A stretch of DNA of 64,000 nucleotides from SSF14 sp046331245. GTDB taxonomy: Bacteria; Actinomycetota; Acidimicrobiia; Acidimicrobiales; Microtrichaceae. This document shows, one piece after another, positions 34,779-44,026 of this stretch (positions are counted from its first letter, which is position 1; each line of letters starts with the position of its first letter). Below the pieces are notes generated by a model. The model saw only the letters and a list, made by a program, of their open reading frames with translations. It was not told the DNA's origin and made no database searches. The DNA lies in assembly GCA_046331245.1 (NCBI GenBank), contig JAXLRH010000006.1, forward strand, positions 1 to 64,000, written 5' to 3'. A program made the translations under genes and the position numbers.

Positions 34779-34979
34779 TCAGATGACTCGGACGTTCTGG
34801 GCTTCTTCGCCCTTACGACCGGGGGCAGTGTCGAACTCGACCTGCTGGCCCTCTTCGAGCGACTTGTAGCCACTGCCCTGGATGTTCGAGTAGTGGACGA
34901 AGATGTCGTCGCCCTGCTCGCGTGCGATGAAGCCGAAGCCCTTCTCGGAATTGAAGAACTTCACGGTACCTGTTGCCAA
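34779..34979 (-). CDS. Cold-shock protein (CspA family)
   Basis: The 66-residue protein is a standard single cold-shock domain. RNP1 reads KGFGFIA and RNP2 reads DIFVHYS; the C-terminus ends in RKGEEAQNVRVI. It binds single-stranded nucleic acids and acts as an RNA chaperone. The only start that gives a normal N-terminus (MATGTVKFFNSEKG) is a TTG at 34979, preceded by AAGAGAG. An out-of-frame ATG lies close upstream. TAAGCT some 60 bases upstream could be the -10 box of a longer leader, as is usual for this family. Confidence 0.93.
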   Translation of the reverse strand: MATGTVKFFNSEKGFGFIAREQGDDIFVHYSNIQGSGYKSLEEGQQVEFDTAPGRKGEEAQNVRVI

Positions 34980-35059
34980 AACATTCTCTCTTCTGTGCGA
35001 GGCCGCCTGTTTGACGACCACGCAGGGCAGCTTAGGGGTATTCGGGCCCCGACACCCCG

Positions 35060-36244
35060 TCAGCCCCCCGCCGCGACCGCCAGCCGGCCCACGGCGGCCC
35101 GCAGATCGTCGTCGTCCAACGTGGTGAAGCACATGCGCATCGAGGCCGCGGTCGCGTCGCCCTGCGCCGCCGCGTCGACGGCGAACGCCGAGCCCGGCAC
35201 GAACGCCACGCCGGCCGCCACCGCGGCCCCGAAGAGGTCGGTGGCGTCGCGCCCGTCGCGCCAGCGCGCCCACACGAACATGCCGCCGTCAGGGGTCCGC
35301 ACGTCGAGTCGGTCGCCGAACGTGGCGGCGAGCGCGTCGGTGAGCACGCCGGACCGGTGGGCGTACACCGCCCGGATGCGGTCGACGTGCGCCGTCACGA
35401 ACGGCCCGTCCCCGAGCACGTCGGCGGCGAGGAGCTGGTCGAGGGAGCTCGTGTGGAGGTCGGCCGACTGCTTCATCCGGACGACGGCGTCGAGCAGCCA
35501 CGCCGGCCCCCGCAGCCACCCGAGCCGCAGCCCCGGCGACAGGACCTTCGAGGCCGACCCCAGGGAGGCGGCGCGATCGGTGAACGACGAGATGGGCGGC
35601 AGGTGGACGCCCCGCCACCGCAGCTCGCCGTACGGGTCGTCCTCGATCACGAGGAAGCCCCATCGGTCGGCGAGCTCGGCGAGGGCACTCCGACGATCGA
35701 GCGACAGCGTCGCGCCGGTCGGGTTCGCGAAGTTGGTGACGACCGAGACCACCTTCGGACGGAGGCCGTCCTCGATCGCCGCCGCGAGGAGGTCGACCCG
35801 GAGCCCGTCGCCGTCCCCGTCGATCGCGACGAGGGAGGCTCCGTTCGCCCGGAACGACTGCAGCGAGCCGAGGTAGCTCGGCGACTCGACGACCACGACG
35901 TCGCCGGGGTCGACGAGGGCGCGTGCCACCAGGTCGACGCCCTGCTGCGAGCCGGTGGTGATCACGAGCGACCCGGGCACGACGCCGAGCCGGGCCGCCA
36001 CCACCTCGCGGAGCTCGGCCATGCCCTCCGTCGGGCCGTACTGCAATGCCCGCCGGCCGGCGACGGGGTCGGCGAGGAGCCGCGCCGCGGCATCGGCGAC
36101 CCGCTCGGTGGGCAGCAGCTCGGGCGCCGGAAGGCCGCCGGCGAGCGACAGCATGTCGGGACGGTCGACGAGGTGCAGCAGGTCACGGATGACCGACGAC
36201 GTGGACGATCGGGCGCGGTTCGACAACAGATCGGCGGGGTCCAT
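35060..36244 (-). CDS. PLP-dependent aminotransferase (2-aminoadipate/MocR catalytic-domain type)
   Basis: The 394-residue fold-type I aminotransferase has LQYGPTEGMAELREVVA, TNFANPTGATLS, EDDPYGELRW and the PLP lysine in GSASKVLSPGLRLGW. It resembles LysN-type 2-aminoadipate transaminases and MocR proteins without their GntR DNA-binding domain. It should transfer amino groups between an amino acid and a 2-oxoacid; the pair is unknown. The ATG at 36244 is the first giving the usual N-terminus. The gene is divergent from an MmcQ-type gene. Confidence 0.88.
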   Translation of the reverse strand: MDPADLLSNRARSSTSSVIRDLLHLVDRPDMLSLAGGLPAPELLPTERVADAAARLLADPVAGRRALQYGPTEGMAELREVVAARLGVVPGSLVITTGSQQGVDLVARALVDPGDVVVVESPSYLGSLQSFRANGASLVAIDGDGDGLRVDLLAAAIEDGLRPKVVSVVTNFANPTGATLSLDRRSALAELADRWGFLVIEDDPYGELRWRGVHLPPISSFTDRAASLGSASKVLSPGLRLGWLRGPAWLLDAVVRMKQSADLHTSSLDQLLAADVLGDGPFVTAHVDRIRAVYAHRSGVLTDALAATFGDRLDVRTPDGGMFVWARWRDGRDATDLFGAAVAAGVAFVPGSAFAVDAAAQGDATAASMRMCFTTLDDDDLRAAVGRLAVAAGG

Positions 36245-36362
36245 GGACGGACTCGACCACGATCCGCGCCGGCCGACCAGGGCCGGTCGATCCTGGGAGT
36301 GACGCTCCCACTCTGGCGAACGGGCACCCGCCCTAGAGTTGGCGCCGTGGGGACGGACTGAC

Positions 36363-36746
36363 ATGGCACGCGACTGGACGACCGCGACCTCGGAGTCGGT
36401 GCTGCACCAGGTGCGCGCGATCTGCACGGCCTTCCCCGAGATCGTGGAGCGCCCCAGCCACGGCGCGCCCGCCTGGTTCGTCCGGGGCAAGCGCACCGTC
36501 GCCTCGTTCGTCGACGACCACCACGGCGACGGACACCTCGGCGTGTGGTGCGCAGCGCCTCCCGGCGCCCAGGAACTCCTCATCGAGTCGGCGCCGCACC
36601 GCTTCTACCGCCCGGCCTACGTGGGGCACCGGGGCTGGGTCGGCGTCGACCTGGCCGTCGACCCCGACTGGGACGAGGCCCGCGAGATCCTCGCCGACGC
36701 CTACCGCTGCACCGCACCGGTCTCGCTCGCAAAGCTGCTGCCGTGA
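36363..36746 (+). CDS. MmcQ/YjbR-family protein
   Basis: The 127-residue protein matches the MmcQ/YjbR (DUF419) fold, with FPEIVERPSHGAPAWFVRGKR near the N-terminus and YVGHRGWVGVDL later. Members are small cytoplasmic proteins of unproven function with a DNA-binding-like fold. TAGAGT at 36334-36339 is a likely -10 box, giving a leader of under 20 bases. A TTG eight codons upstream is an alternative start. The stop overlaps the GTG of the next gene. Confidence 0.82.
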   Translation: MARDWTTATSESVLHQVRAICTAFPEIVERPSHGAPAWFVRGKRTVASFVDDHHGDGHLGVWCAAPPGAQELLIESAPHRFYRPAYVGHRGWVGVDLAVDPDWDEAREILADAYRCTAPVSLAKLLP

Positions 36747-37549
36747 CCGAGCTCGGCGACTTCCTCACGTCGCGCCGCGCCGTCGTGCAGCCGGCCGACG
36801 TGGGCCTGCCCGAGGGCGGGCGCCGGCGCACGCCGGGCCTGCGCCGCGAGGAGGTGGCGATGCTCGCGGGCGTGTCGGTCAGCTGGTACACGTGGATGGA
36901 GCAGGGGCGCCCCATCAACGTCAGCATCGACGTGCTCGACTCGCTCGCCCGCGTGCTGCAGCTCGGACCCGTGGAGCGCGACCACCTCGTCGCGCTCGCC
37001 GGCCACTCCATCCGGGCCACCGGCGACCCCACCGGATCCGACGTGCCCGAGTGGGCCGAGCGCCTGCTGAGCAGCATGGACCCGGCGCCCGCCTACCTGC
37101 TCGGACTCACGTGGGAGTACCTGGCGTGGAACGAGTCGCAGGCCCATCTCTTCCCCCCGATGGTCGACCTTCCGCCGCACGAGCGGAACCTGGTGTGGGT
37201 CATGTTCGCCCTGCCCGAGACCCGCGAGCTCATCGTCGACTGGCCGTCGGAGGCCCGCCGCGTGCTCTCGCAGTTCCGCGCCGACATCACGCCGTGGCGC
37301 GCCGAGCCGGCGGTCGTCGATCTCGTCGCCCGCCTCCGCGCGATCAGCACGGAGTTCGACGAGTGGTGGGAACGTCACGACGTGGCCGGCTTCGAGACCC
37401 GGCTCCGCCGCTTCGACCACCCGACCGATGGTCGCCTCACCTTCGAATACCAGCAGTTGATCCCGGCAGGGCGCACCGACCTACGGTTCGTGGTGCAGCT
37501 CCCGGTCGCGGAGCCTCAGGACGAACAGGAGCAGCACGATGTTGGTTGA
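36743..37549 (+). CDS. XRE-type regulator with MmyB-like ligand domain
   Basis: The 268-residue protein has an N-terminal helix-turn-helix with the hallmark RRTPGLRREEVAMLAGVSV and WYTWMEQGR. The C-terminal domain (about 100-265) is MmyB-like, with YLLGLTWEYLAWNESQAHLF. Such regulators are common in actinobacteria and often control a neighbouring oxidoreductase; some bind fatty acids. It is coupled to the MmcQ gene through a GTGA overlap and overlaps the DsbA-family gene by 11 bp. The operator is not obvious to me. Confidence 0.88.
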   Translation: MTELGDFLTSRRAVVQPADVGLPEGGRRRTPGLRREEVAMLAGVSVSWYTWMEQGRPINVSIDVLDSLARVLQLGPVERDHLVALAGHSIRATGDPTGSDVPEWAERLLSSMDPAPAYLLGLTWEYLAWNESQAHLFPPMVDLPPHERNLVWVMFALPETRELIVDWPSEARRVLSQFRADITPWRAEPAVVDLVARLRAISTEFDEWWERHDVAGFETRLRRFDHPTDGRLTFEYQQLIPAGRTDLRFVVQLPVAEPQDEQEQHDVG

Positions 37550-38189
37550 GGTGTGGTCGGACGTGATCTGCCCCTGGTGCTACATCGGCAAGCGCAACCT
37601 CGAGGCGGCGCTCGCGTCGTTCGAGCACGCGGGCGACGTCGAGGTGCGGTGGCGCAGCTTCGAGCTCGACCCCCGTGCGCCCAAGGAGTCGGCCACCGAC
37701 CTCGCCGGGTCGCTCGCCGCGAAGTACGGCACCGACCGCGCCGGCGCGCTCTCGATGATGGACCGCGTCGCGTCGGTGGCGGAGGGTGTCGGCCTCCACT
37801 ACCGCTTCGACCTCGCGCACCGCTCGAACACGTTCGACGCGCACCGTGTGATCCACCTCGCCGCGAACACCGGCGGTGCAGCGCTGCAGGACGCGGTGAA
37901 GGAACGCCTGCTCGCGGCCTACTTCACCGAGGGCGCCGACCTCGCCGACGCCGCCACACTCGAGCGGCTCGCCGTCGAGGCCGGTCTCGACGGCACGGCC
38001 GTCGCGACGATGCTCGCCGGCGACGACCTCGCTGCCGAGGTGCGCGACGACGAGGCGACCGCGCACGAGCTCGGCATCAGCGGCGTGCCCTTCTTCCTCG
38101 TCGACGGCGCCGCCGGCGTGTCGGGCGCGCAGCCACCGGAGCGGCTCCTGCTCATGCTGCAGCGGGCGTGGGAGAAATCGCACGCCTGA
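37539..38189 (+). CDS. DsbA-family oxidoreductase (FrnE-like)
   Basis: The 216-residue protein is a cytoplasmic DsbA-like thioredoxin-fold protein of the FrnE group. The active site CPWC lies at SDVICPWCYIGKRNLE and the cis-Pro in GISGVPFFLV. FrnE proteins have been linked to polyketide tailoring and oxidative-stress resistance. There is no signal peptide. Its ATG lies 11 bp inside the XRE regulator gene, so the pair is translationally coupled and probably functionally linked. Confidence 0.9.
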   Translation: MLVEVWSDVICPWCYIGKRNLEAALASFEHAGDVEVRWRSFELDPRAPKESATDLAGSLAAKYGTDRAGALSMMDRVASVAEGVGLHYRFDLAHRSNTFDAHRVIHLAANTGGAALQDAVKERLLAAYFTEGADLADAATLERLAVEAGLDGTAVATMLAGDDLAAEVRDDEATAHELGISGVPFFLVDGAAGVSGAQPPERLLLMLQRAWEKSHA

Positions 38190-38225
38190 GGGCGCGACGT
38201 CCTTGCCCCCGCGCGGGGCAACGTG

Positions 38226-38231
38226 AATACT
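38226..38231 (+). promoter_or_regulatory. -10 element of the acyltransferase gene
   Basis: AATACT ends seven bases before the ATG at 38239, consistent with a leaderless message. Confidence 0.4.
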
Positions 38232-38238
38232 TCCCCGG

Positions 38239-39438
38239 ATGGGGACGCCGGTGCAGCCACAGACGCGTCCCCGCTTCGTGAGCAACGCTCCGAGCCTGGG
38301 CTTCGTCCCGCCGTTCGACGGGTTCCGCGGCATGGCCGTCGTGCTCGTCGTCATCGTGCACGCCGCCTCGGAGCAGCTCGCCGGGTTCGCGCCGTTGGTC
38401 GACGTGTTCTTCATCATCAGCGGCTTCCTCATCACCACCCTGCTGCTGCAGGAGGACCGCAAGGACGGCTCGATCAACCTGCGCGAGTTCTTCAGGCGCC
38501 GGGCCATCCGCCTGTTCCCCGTCATGTACACCGTGCTGCTCGCCACCCTCGTGGGCGGCCTGGCGTTCGGCGACGCCAAGTTCCGTCACGAGGTGCTGAG
38601 CGACGTCGGCGCCGCGGCGATCTACATGTACCACGTCATCCATCCGGTGAATCAGACGCTGGTGAGCGGCGGCCTGCCGCCGTCACGCCCACTCATCCAG
38701 CTGTGGTCGTTGTCGGTCGAGGAGCACTTCTACCTGTTCGGCGCGCTCGTCACGGTGCTCGCCGTCCGCTTCAACAAGGTGAAGCCCCTCATCGCGGCCT
38801 TCGTCGGCTTCTGGGTCTTCGTCTGCATCGCCCGGGCCACCGACCACGTCGGCTGGGACATGATGTGGTACCAGCGGCCCGACGCCATCGCGATCGGTGT
38901 GGCGGGAGCGTTCCTCAACGGTCTGATGCCCAAGGAGCTCGCCGAGTCGACGGTGAAGCGCATCCGCATCGCCGGCGGCTTCGGCTTCTTCCTGCTGATG
39001 TTCGCCATGCTCAGCGGCACGGTGCTGCTCAAGCCGTTCGGCCTGTACGTGCGGTCCTTCCCGCGGGTCGGCAGCGACATCAGCAAGGAGTTCCTCTGGG
39101 GCCAGTACGGCTACTCGCTCGCCAACTTCGGCGCCGCGCTCATGGTGGTGTCGCTCGTGCGCGGCGGCGACTGGTGGTTGGTGCGGGGCATGTCCGGCAA
39201 GCTCTGGCGGGCCCTCGGCCGGCGCTCGTACATCATCTACCTGATCCACTTCCCGCTCGCGATGATCCTCGACCAGATCGGCGCCCAGCACGAGAAGTTC
39301 CAGACGCTCGGCGGCCTGCTCTACGTGCCGCTCCTCATCGGAAGCACCGAGTTCACGCACCGCTTCATCGAGAAGCCGGCCGTGCGCTACTTCCGCAACC
39401 GGGGTCGTGCCACCCCGACGCCCACCGTCACCGGCTGA
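38239..39438 (+). CDS. Acyltransferase 3 family membrane protein (OafA/YrhL type)
   Basis: The 399-residue protein has about ten membrane helices and the acyltransferase 3 signatures: FDGFRGMAVVLVVIVHAAS with the catalytic His, FFIISGFLIT, FRRRAIRLFPVMY and LWSLSVEEHFYLF. Members acetylate or otherwise acylate cell-surface glycans, lipids or antibiotics on the membrane. No C-terminal SGNH domain is present. Its stop codon abuts the stop of the convergent GT-C gene with no gap. The neighbouring GT-C and PIG-L genes suggest a cell-envelope glycan context. Confidence 0.9.
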   Translation: MGTPVQPQTRPRFVSNAPSLGFVPPFDGFRGMAVVLVVIVHAASEQLAGFAPLVDVFFIISGFLITTLLLQEDRKDGSINLREFFRRRAIRLFPVMYTVLLATLVGGLAFGDAKFRHEVLSDVGAAAIYMYHVIHPVNQTLVSGGLPPSRPLIQLWSLSVEEHFYLFGALVTVLAVRFNKVKPLIAAFVGFWVFVCIARATDHVGWDMMWYQRPDAIAIGVAGAFLNGLMPKELAESTVKRIRIAGGFGFFLLMFAMLSGTVLLKPFGLYVRSFPRVGSDISKEFLWGQYGYSLANFGAALMVVSLVRGGDWWLVRGMSGKLWRALGRRSYIIYLIHFPLAMILDQIGAQHEKFQTLGGLLYVPLLIGSTEFTHRFIEKPAVRYFRNRGRATPTPTVTG

Positions 39439-41148
39439 TCAGGTGGGGCAGCCCCGCTGCCCGAACGTGCGGGTGAGGAAGTCCATGTTCGCCGTGTCGC
39501 ACCGGCGGTCGATGGGCAGCAGCCGCCATCGATGCTTCGCGATCGCCGCGTCGACCTTCGTGTCGCGCTGCAGGGAGATGAACCGCCACGCCCGGCCCGG
39601 CGTGCCCGTCGGGATCTCGAGCAGCTTCGCGGTGGACGGCAGGTTCCGCAGGTCGCCGGCCGGATAGATGTCGAGCACCTCCGACAGGTGGTAGCTGGTC
39701 CGCGCCGGATCGACGAGCGTGTCGCGCATCGAGCCGAGGATGATGCTCACGTGGCGACGCTCGAGGTACGCGATGGTCGAGGTGCGCACGTGACCGGGGA
39801 AGTAGAAGGGGTAGTCGAGCCCGTGGACCGCGGTCTCGCGGTCGTTGAGACCGAGCATGTCCACCATCGGCAGCTGCGCGTAGTACGGGACGACGCCGGC
39901 CGGGATGATCGCCATCACCGGCTGGCCCGGCGCGGCGACGCCGCCGGGGAACTCCCGGTGCAGCATCTCGCCGAAGGCCTGCCAGCTGTTGGGGTTGTCG
40001 TCGGGCCAGTGCTTCAGCTCCTGGAAGCTGAACACGGGGAACGGGATGATGAGCACGGCGTGCAGCGCCGACACGAACAGCAGGAACGCGGCCAGGCCCA
40101 CCTGCCGCCTGGGCGTGCGGTAGTGGTCGAGCAGCCACGCGGCCACGAGCACCAGGATCGGCAGCACCGGCATCATGAACCGGAACTCCATGAAATCCGC
40201 GCCGACCCAGCAGATGTAGAGGAACCACGCGACGACCACGGCGGCAAGCGCCCACGCATGCGCGGCGGGGAACGTGCCACGCGCCCGGCGCCACCGACCG
40301 ATGAGGACGAACGCGGCGTAGGCGGCGAAGAAGCCGAGGAGGTAGCCGATGCCGAAGAGGAACGGCACCCAGTGGTTCGACCACGCCTTGGCCTGCAGTG
40401 TGTTGGGGAAGAGAGCGTCGTAGTAGCCGTGCTTCCAGACGAGCCACGGTGCGACGACCGCCACCATCGGCACGCCGATCTGCACGGCGGCGAGCACCAC
40501 CTTCGCGACGGGCTCGCCGCGACGGCGCCACAGCCACCACAGGTGCACCAGGCACCACGCCCCCACCACGACCGACGAGTCGATGCGCGTGAGGATCGCC
40601 AGGCCGCCGAGCACGCCCGCCACCACACGACCCAGCGCCGAGGGGTCACCGGCGTACGGCACGAGCGCCAGCGCGACACCCGTCACGAGCATCGCCTGCA
40701 ACATGGTCTCGAGGCCGCTGGTGCCGTACCCGATGAAGGTCATGTTGGCCACCAGCGCCGCGCCGGCGAGCAACGCGAGCGTCTCGTTGCCGAGCACCTT
40801 GCGGGCGAACCGCAGCGCCAGCGCCAAGGTGACCACCATCAGCGGGACGGTGATCGCGATGCTGAAGCCGGCCGAGCTCCATCCGAACCGCTCGGGCACC
40901 GACATCAGCCAGGTCCACAGGAAGTTCGTGTAGCCCTCCACCCGCTCGCCGGCGTTGAACACGAGGCCGTGGCCCTGGGAGAGGTTGCGCGCGTAGCGGA
41001 ACGAGATGAACGCGTCGTCCTGCACCGACGCGGTGGCCAGCGCCGCCAGCACGGCGATGCCGTAGAGCGCCGCCTCGATGCGGCGCGAGCGCGCCTCGAC
41101 CCACTCGCCGTGGCGCTCGCTCAGGCGGGAGTACTCGACCGTCCTCAT
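39439..41148 (-). CDS. GT-C-type membrane glycosyltransferase-like protein (paralogue 1)
   Basis: The 569-residue protein has about ten membrane helices and a C-terminal extracytoplasmic part of about 170 residues. The first loop has an Asp-Asp motif in DDAFISFRYARNL, followed by GERVEGYTNFLWTW. This pattern recalls AftB-like polyprenyl-phosphate-dependent GT-C enzymes of mycobacteria, so transfer of a sugar to envelope glycan outside the membrane is likely. The ATG overlaps the stop of the upstream paralogue (ATGA). The donor sugar cannot be inferred. Confidence 0.8.
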   Translation of the reverse strand: MRTVEYSRLSERHGEWVEARSRRIEAALYGIAVLAALATASVQDDAFISFRYARNLSQGHGLVFNAGERVEGYTNFLWTWLMSVPERFGWSSAGFSIAITVPLMVVTLALALRFARKVLGNETLALLAGAALVANMTFIGYGTSGLETMLQAMLVTGVALALVPYAGDPSALGRVVAGVLGGLAILTRIDSSVVVGAWCLVHLWWLWRRRGEPVAKVVLAAVQIGVPMVAVVAPWLVWKHGYYDALFPNTLQAKAWSNHWVPFLFGIGYLLGFFAAYAAFVLIGRWRRARGTFPAAHAWALAAVVVAWFLYICWVGADFMEFRFMMPVLPILVLVAAWLLDHYRTPRRQVGLAAFLLFVSALHAVLIIPFPVFSFQELKHWPDDNPNSWQAFGEMLHREFPGGVAAPGQPVMAIIPAGVVPYYAQLPMVDMLGLNDRETAVHGLDYPFYFPGHVRTSTIAYLERRHVSIILGSMRDTLVDPARTSYHLSEVLDIYPAGDLRNLPSTAKLLEIPTGTPGRAWRFISLQRDTKVDAAIAKHRWRLLPIDRRCDTANMDFLTRTFGQRGCPT

Positions 41149-42893
41149 GCGCCGTCGCAGGTCTTCTTGGAGAGCACCCGGGTGAGGATGTTCAGGTCGC
41201 TGTCACGGCACGTCCGGTCGATGCCGATCCGCTTCCACGCTCCGGACTCGATGAGCGCCTCCACCTTGTCGTTGCGCCGCAGGTAGATCATGAACCACAC
41301 CTGCCGGGGGGCGATCGGCACCTCCACGATGGAGGCGGACCTGGGGAGCTGCTTCAGGTCGGCCGTCGAGTAGATGCCGCCGAGCTCGGAGAGACGCAGC
41401 GAGGTGCGGTGGTCGTCGAGCTGCTTCGCCGTGAGGTAGGTGGGTAGGCCGACGACGAGGTTGACCTTCTTGGCCTCGAGCTGGGGCACCGTGGCCATGC
41501 GCACGTGGCCCGGGTAGTACAGCGGGATCTGCAGGCCGTCGCGTGCGATCTCCTTGTCGGCGAGGCCCAGCATGTCCACCACGGGGAGGTCGGAGTAGTA
41601 CGAGATCACGCCGAGCGGCTGGAGCGCGACGACCGGCTGGCCCGGCGCCTTCTGGCCACCCGGGAACTCGTCGGCCAGGTGCCGGCCGAGCGCGATCCAC
41701 GCGGTCTTCGACTCGCTCGGCCAGTGGTGCAGCTCCTGGAACGTGAGCACCGGGTACGGCACCACGGTGGGCGCCACGAGGTGCACGGCCGACGCGGCCA
41801 GCAGCACCACCACGAGCGCGGCCTGGCGGCGGACGTCGGTGAACCCGTTCAGCAAGGTGGCCGCGAGCAGGGCGAGCACCGGGATGATCGGCACCATGAA
41901 GCGGTACTCCATGAAGTCCGCGCCCACGACGCAGGTGTAGAGGAACCACACCGCCACTGGGAGGAATGCCGCCCGCGCCAGCGGGTTGGCGAAGAACTCC
42001 TTGCGCCCACGACGGAACCGCCCGATGAGCAGGAACCCGAAGTACGAGGCGAAGAACGCGAGCAGGTAGAAGACGCCGTAGAGGAACGGCACGACGAACC
42101 CGCCCGACTTCGCGGTGAGCGTGTTGGGGAGCAGCTCGCCGTAGTAGTCGTACTTCCACACGAGCCACGGCGCGAGGATGGTCACGAGCGGGACCCCGAG
42201 CAGCGCCGCCGCCCCTGCGGTGCGCTGCACGCGACCCTCGGCCGGCCCACGCCACTCCTGCCACACGACGAACAGGAACCACGTGCCGACCAGCACCGCC
42301 GAGTCGAGACGCGTGAGGCACGCGATCGCGCCGATCGCGCCGGCCGCGAGACGGCGGAGCGTTCGGTGGGAGCGGTCGGCGGGTTCCAGGAGGAGCACCG
42401 CCACCCCGGTGACCAGCAGGGTCTGGAGCATCGTCTCGAGTCCGCCGGTGCCGTACCCGACGAAGCTCATGTTGGCGACGAGCACCGCCGTGGCAAGCAA
42501 CGCCAGCTTCTCGGACGGCAGCACCAGCGTGGCGAGGCGGAACGCGACGAAGGTGGTGACCACGAGCAGCGCGATGCCGACGATCACCGAGAACGTCGGG
42601 GCCGACCACCCCATGTGCTCGGGGATCGACATGAACCACGTCCACAGGAAGTTCGTGTAGCCCTCGACGCGCTGACCCGGGTTCAGCACCAGGCCTTCGC
42701 CGCGCGCCAGGTTGCGCGCGTAGCGGAACGTGATGAACGCGTCGTCCTGCACGAAGCGGAACGCCCACGCCACGATCGCCGCAGCGACGGCGAGCCCCGC
42801 GACCGCGAACCGGGTCTGGCGCGGCGAGAACCGCTCGACGAGATCGGTGAGGTGGCGCTCGGGCGGGCTGGCGACGGGTGAGCTCTCGCTCAC
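41145..42893 (-). CDS. GT-C-type membrane glycosyltransferase-like protein (paralogue 2)
   Basis: The 582-residue protein is a clear paralogue of the next gene. The loop motif reads DDAFITFRYARNL followed by GQRVEGYTNFLWTW, then GTGGLETMLQTLLVTG, VGADFMEYRFMVPI and VDMLGLADKEI, all with counterparts in the sister protein. The GTG start overlaps the stop of the DapB-fold dehydrogenase gene (GTGA), so the three genes form one coupled unit. As with its sister, an envelope glycosyltransferase role is inferred from the AftB-like pattern. Tandem retention of two copies suggests different acceptors or linkages. Confidence 0.8.
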   Translation of the reverse strand: MSESSPVASPPERHLTDLVERFSPRQTRFAVAGLAVAAAIVAWAFRFVQDDAFITFRYARNLARGEGLVLNPGQRVEGYTNFLWTWFMSIPEHMGWSAPTFSVIVGIALLVVTTFVAFRLATLVLPSEKLALLATAVLVANMSFVGYGTGGLETMLQTLLVTGVAVLLLEPADRSHRTLRRLAAGAIGAIACLTRLDSAVLVGTWFLFVVWQEWRGPAEGRVQRTAGAAALLGVPLVTILAPWLVWKYDYYGELLPNTLTAKSGGFVVPFLYGVFYLLAFFASYFGFLLIGRFRRGRKEFFANPLARAAFLPVAVWFLYTCVVGADFMEYRFMVPIIPVLALLAATLLNGFTDVRRQAALVVVLLAASAVHLVAPTVVPYPVLTFQELHHWPSESKTAWIALGRHLADEFPGGQKAPGQPVVALQPLGVISYYSDLPVVDMLGLADKEIARDGLQIPLYYPGHVRMATVPQLEAKKVNLVVGLPTYLTAKQLDDHRTSLRLSELGGIYSTADLKQLPRSASIVEVPIAPRQVWFMIYLRRNDKVEALIESGAWKRIGIDRTCRDSDLNILTRVLSKKTCDGA

Positions 42894-43978
42894 GTGCGCT
42901 CCCCCGGGGCCGGCATCATCAAGTGGCGCGCCGAGTAGACGGGCAGGTCGAGCGTGGTGAGCACGCCGGGCTCGGCGGCGATCACGTGCGGGATCGCATT
43001 GATGACGTGCATGGCGGTGGCCAGGCAGCCGGCGTGGTTGTGGTCGCCACGATCGCTCGACACCGACAGCTCCACCTTCACGTGCGGCTCTCCGGTCACC
43101 TCGATGCGGTAGCCCTCGCCGTGCGGCCACTCGGGCGCGTCCTCGTCGCGCAGGCGGGTGACGTGCTCCACCACGATGCGCTCCTCGCCGCCCACGATGC
43201 CGCGGATCTCGAAGCGCATTCCCGAGATCGTTCCCGCCGGCACCGTGCCCGACGCGATGTCGAACGCCTCGTCCGCCCGGATGACCTCGTGCCACTCCTC
43301 GATGCCGTCGAGCTCCACGTCGAGCGCGGCGGCGACCATCTCGATGACCGGGCCCCACGCCAGCGTGGTGGAGCCGGGCGACAGCAGGAGCGACTGCTCC
43401 GGCTGCTCCTTGCCGAACCCCATGATCTCGAACATCGTGAACGCGTTGTCCCAGGTCGCGTAGTTGACGATCTCCATCATGCGGACGTGGTGCACCTCCT
43501 TGCAGAGGGCGAGCGCGTGCACGGTGATGCCGGCGTTGCCGAAGCCGGGGTCGATGCCCGACGTGTAGAAGCTGGCGTTGCCCTCGAGCGCAGCCTCCTG
43601 CAGGCGGTCGAACACGCCCGGCCCGGCGGCCTTCGGGAACAGCAGTGGCACGTAGGACGTGTTCACGACGTTGATGCCGCGACGCAGCATGCCGCAGATG
43701 TCCTCGATCACCTCGCCGGGGCGCAGATCGGAGTTGGCCATGTAGCAGACGGCGTCGGGACGGCTGTCGAGCAGCGCCTCCCCGTCGGTCGTGGCGAGCA
43801 CGCCGAGCGCCGGCCCACCGCAGATCTCGCCCGCGTCACGCCCGGCCTTGCTGTCGGAGTGGACCCACAGCCCGGCCAGCTCGAGGTCGGGATGTGCGGC
43901 GATCGCGGGGACCGCGTGGATGCCGACGGTGCCCGTCGCCCACTGGACTACTCGGTACTTGCCTGCTGGCGCGCTCAC
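42890..43978 (-). CDS. DapB-fold NAD(P)-dependent dehydrogenase (2,4-diaminopentanoate dehydrogenase-like)
   Basis: The 362-residue protein has an N-terminal Rossmann domain (VVQWATGTVGIHAVPAI) and the dihydrodipicolinate-reductase-like C-terminal fold with TSGIDPGFGNAGI. It is like the actinobacterial proteins annotated dihydrodipicolinate reductase or 2,4-diaminopentanoate dehydrogenase; it is too long to be the lysine-pathway DapB. The substrate is unknown. The start is a GTG with GGGGGAG nearby. A partial paralogue occupies the right end of the window. The gene heads the GT-C pair and is divergent from the PIG-L gene. Confidence 0.82.
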   Translation of the reverse strand: MSAPAGKYRVVQWATGTVGIHAVPAIAAHPDLELAGLWVHSDSKAGRDAGEICGGPALGVLATTDGEALLDSRPDAVCYMANSDLRPGEVIEDICGMLRRGINVVNTSYVPLLFPKAAGPGVFDRLQEAALEGNASFYTSGIDPGFGNAGITVHALALCKEVHHVRMMEIVNYATWDNAFTMFEIMGFGKEQPEQSLLLSPGSTTLAWGPVIEMVAAALDVELDGIEEWHEVIRADEAFDIASGTVPAGTISGMRFEIRGIVGGEERIVVEHVTRLRDEDAPEWPHGEGYRIEVTGEPHVKVELSVSSDRGDHNHAGCLATAMHVINAIPHVIAAEPGVLTTLDLPVYSARHLMMPAPGERT

Positions 43979-44013
43979 TGCCCTGCTCCCCCGGTCACGA
44001 ATTCACCCGACGA

Positions 44014-44019
44014 TAGTGT
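44014..44019 (+). promoter_or_regulatory. -10 element of the PIG-L gene
   Basis: TAGTGT ends seven bases before the GTG at 44027. On the other strand the same bases give ACACTA next to a TATCGT that could serve the divergent dehydrogenase gene. Confidence 0.45.
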
Positions 44020-44026
44020 CCTCGGG

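Noticed and set aside
42890..43978. Lysine-pathway DapB
   Set aside because: At 362 residues it is about 100 longer than DapB, and the context is not lysine synthesis.
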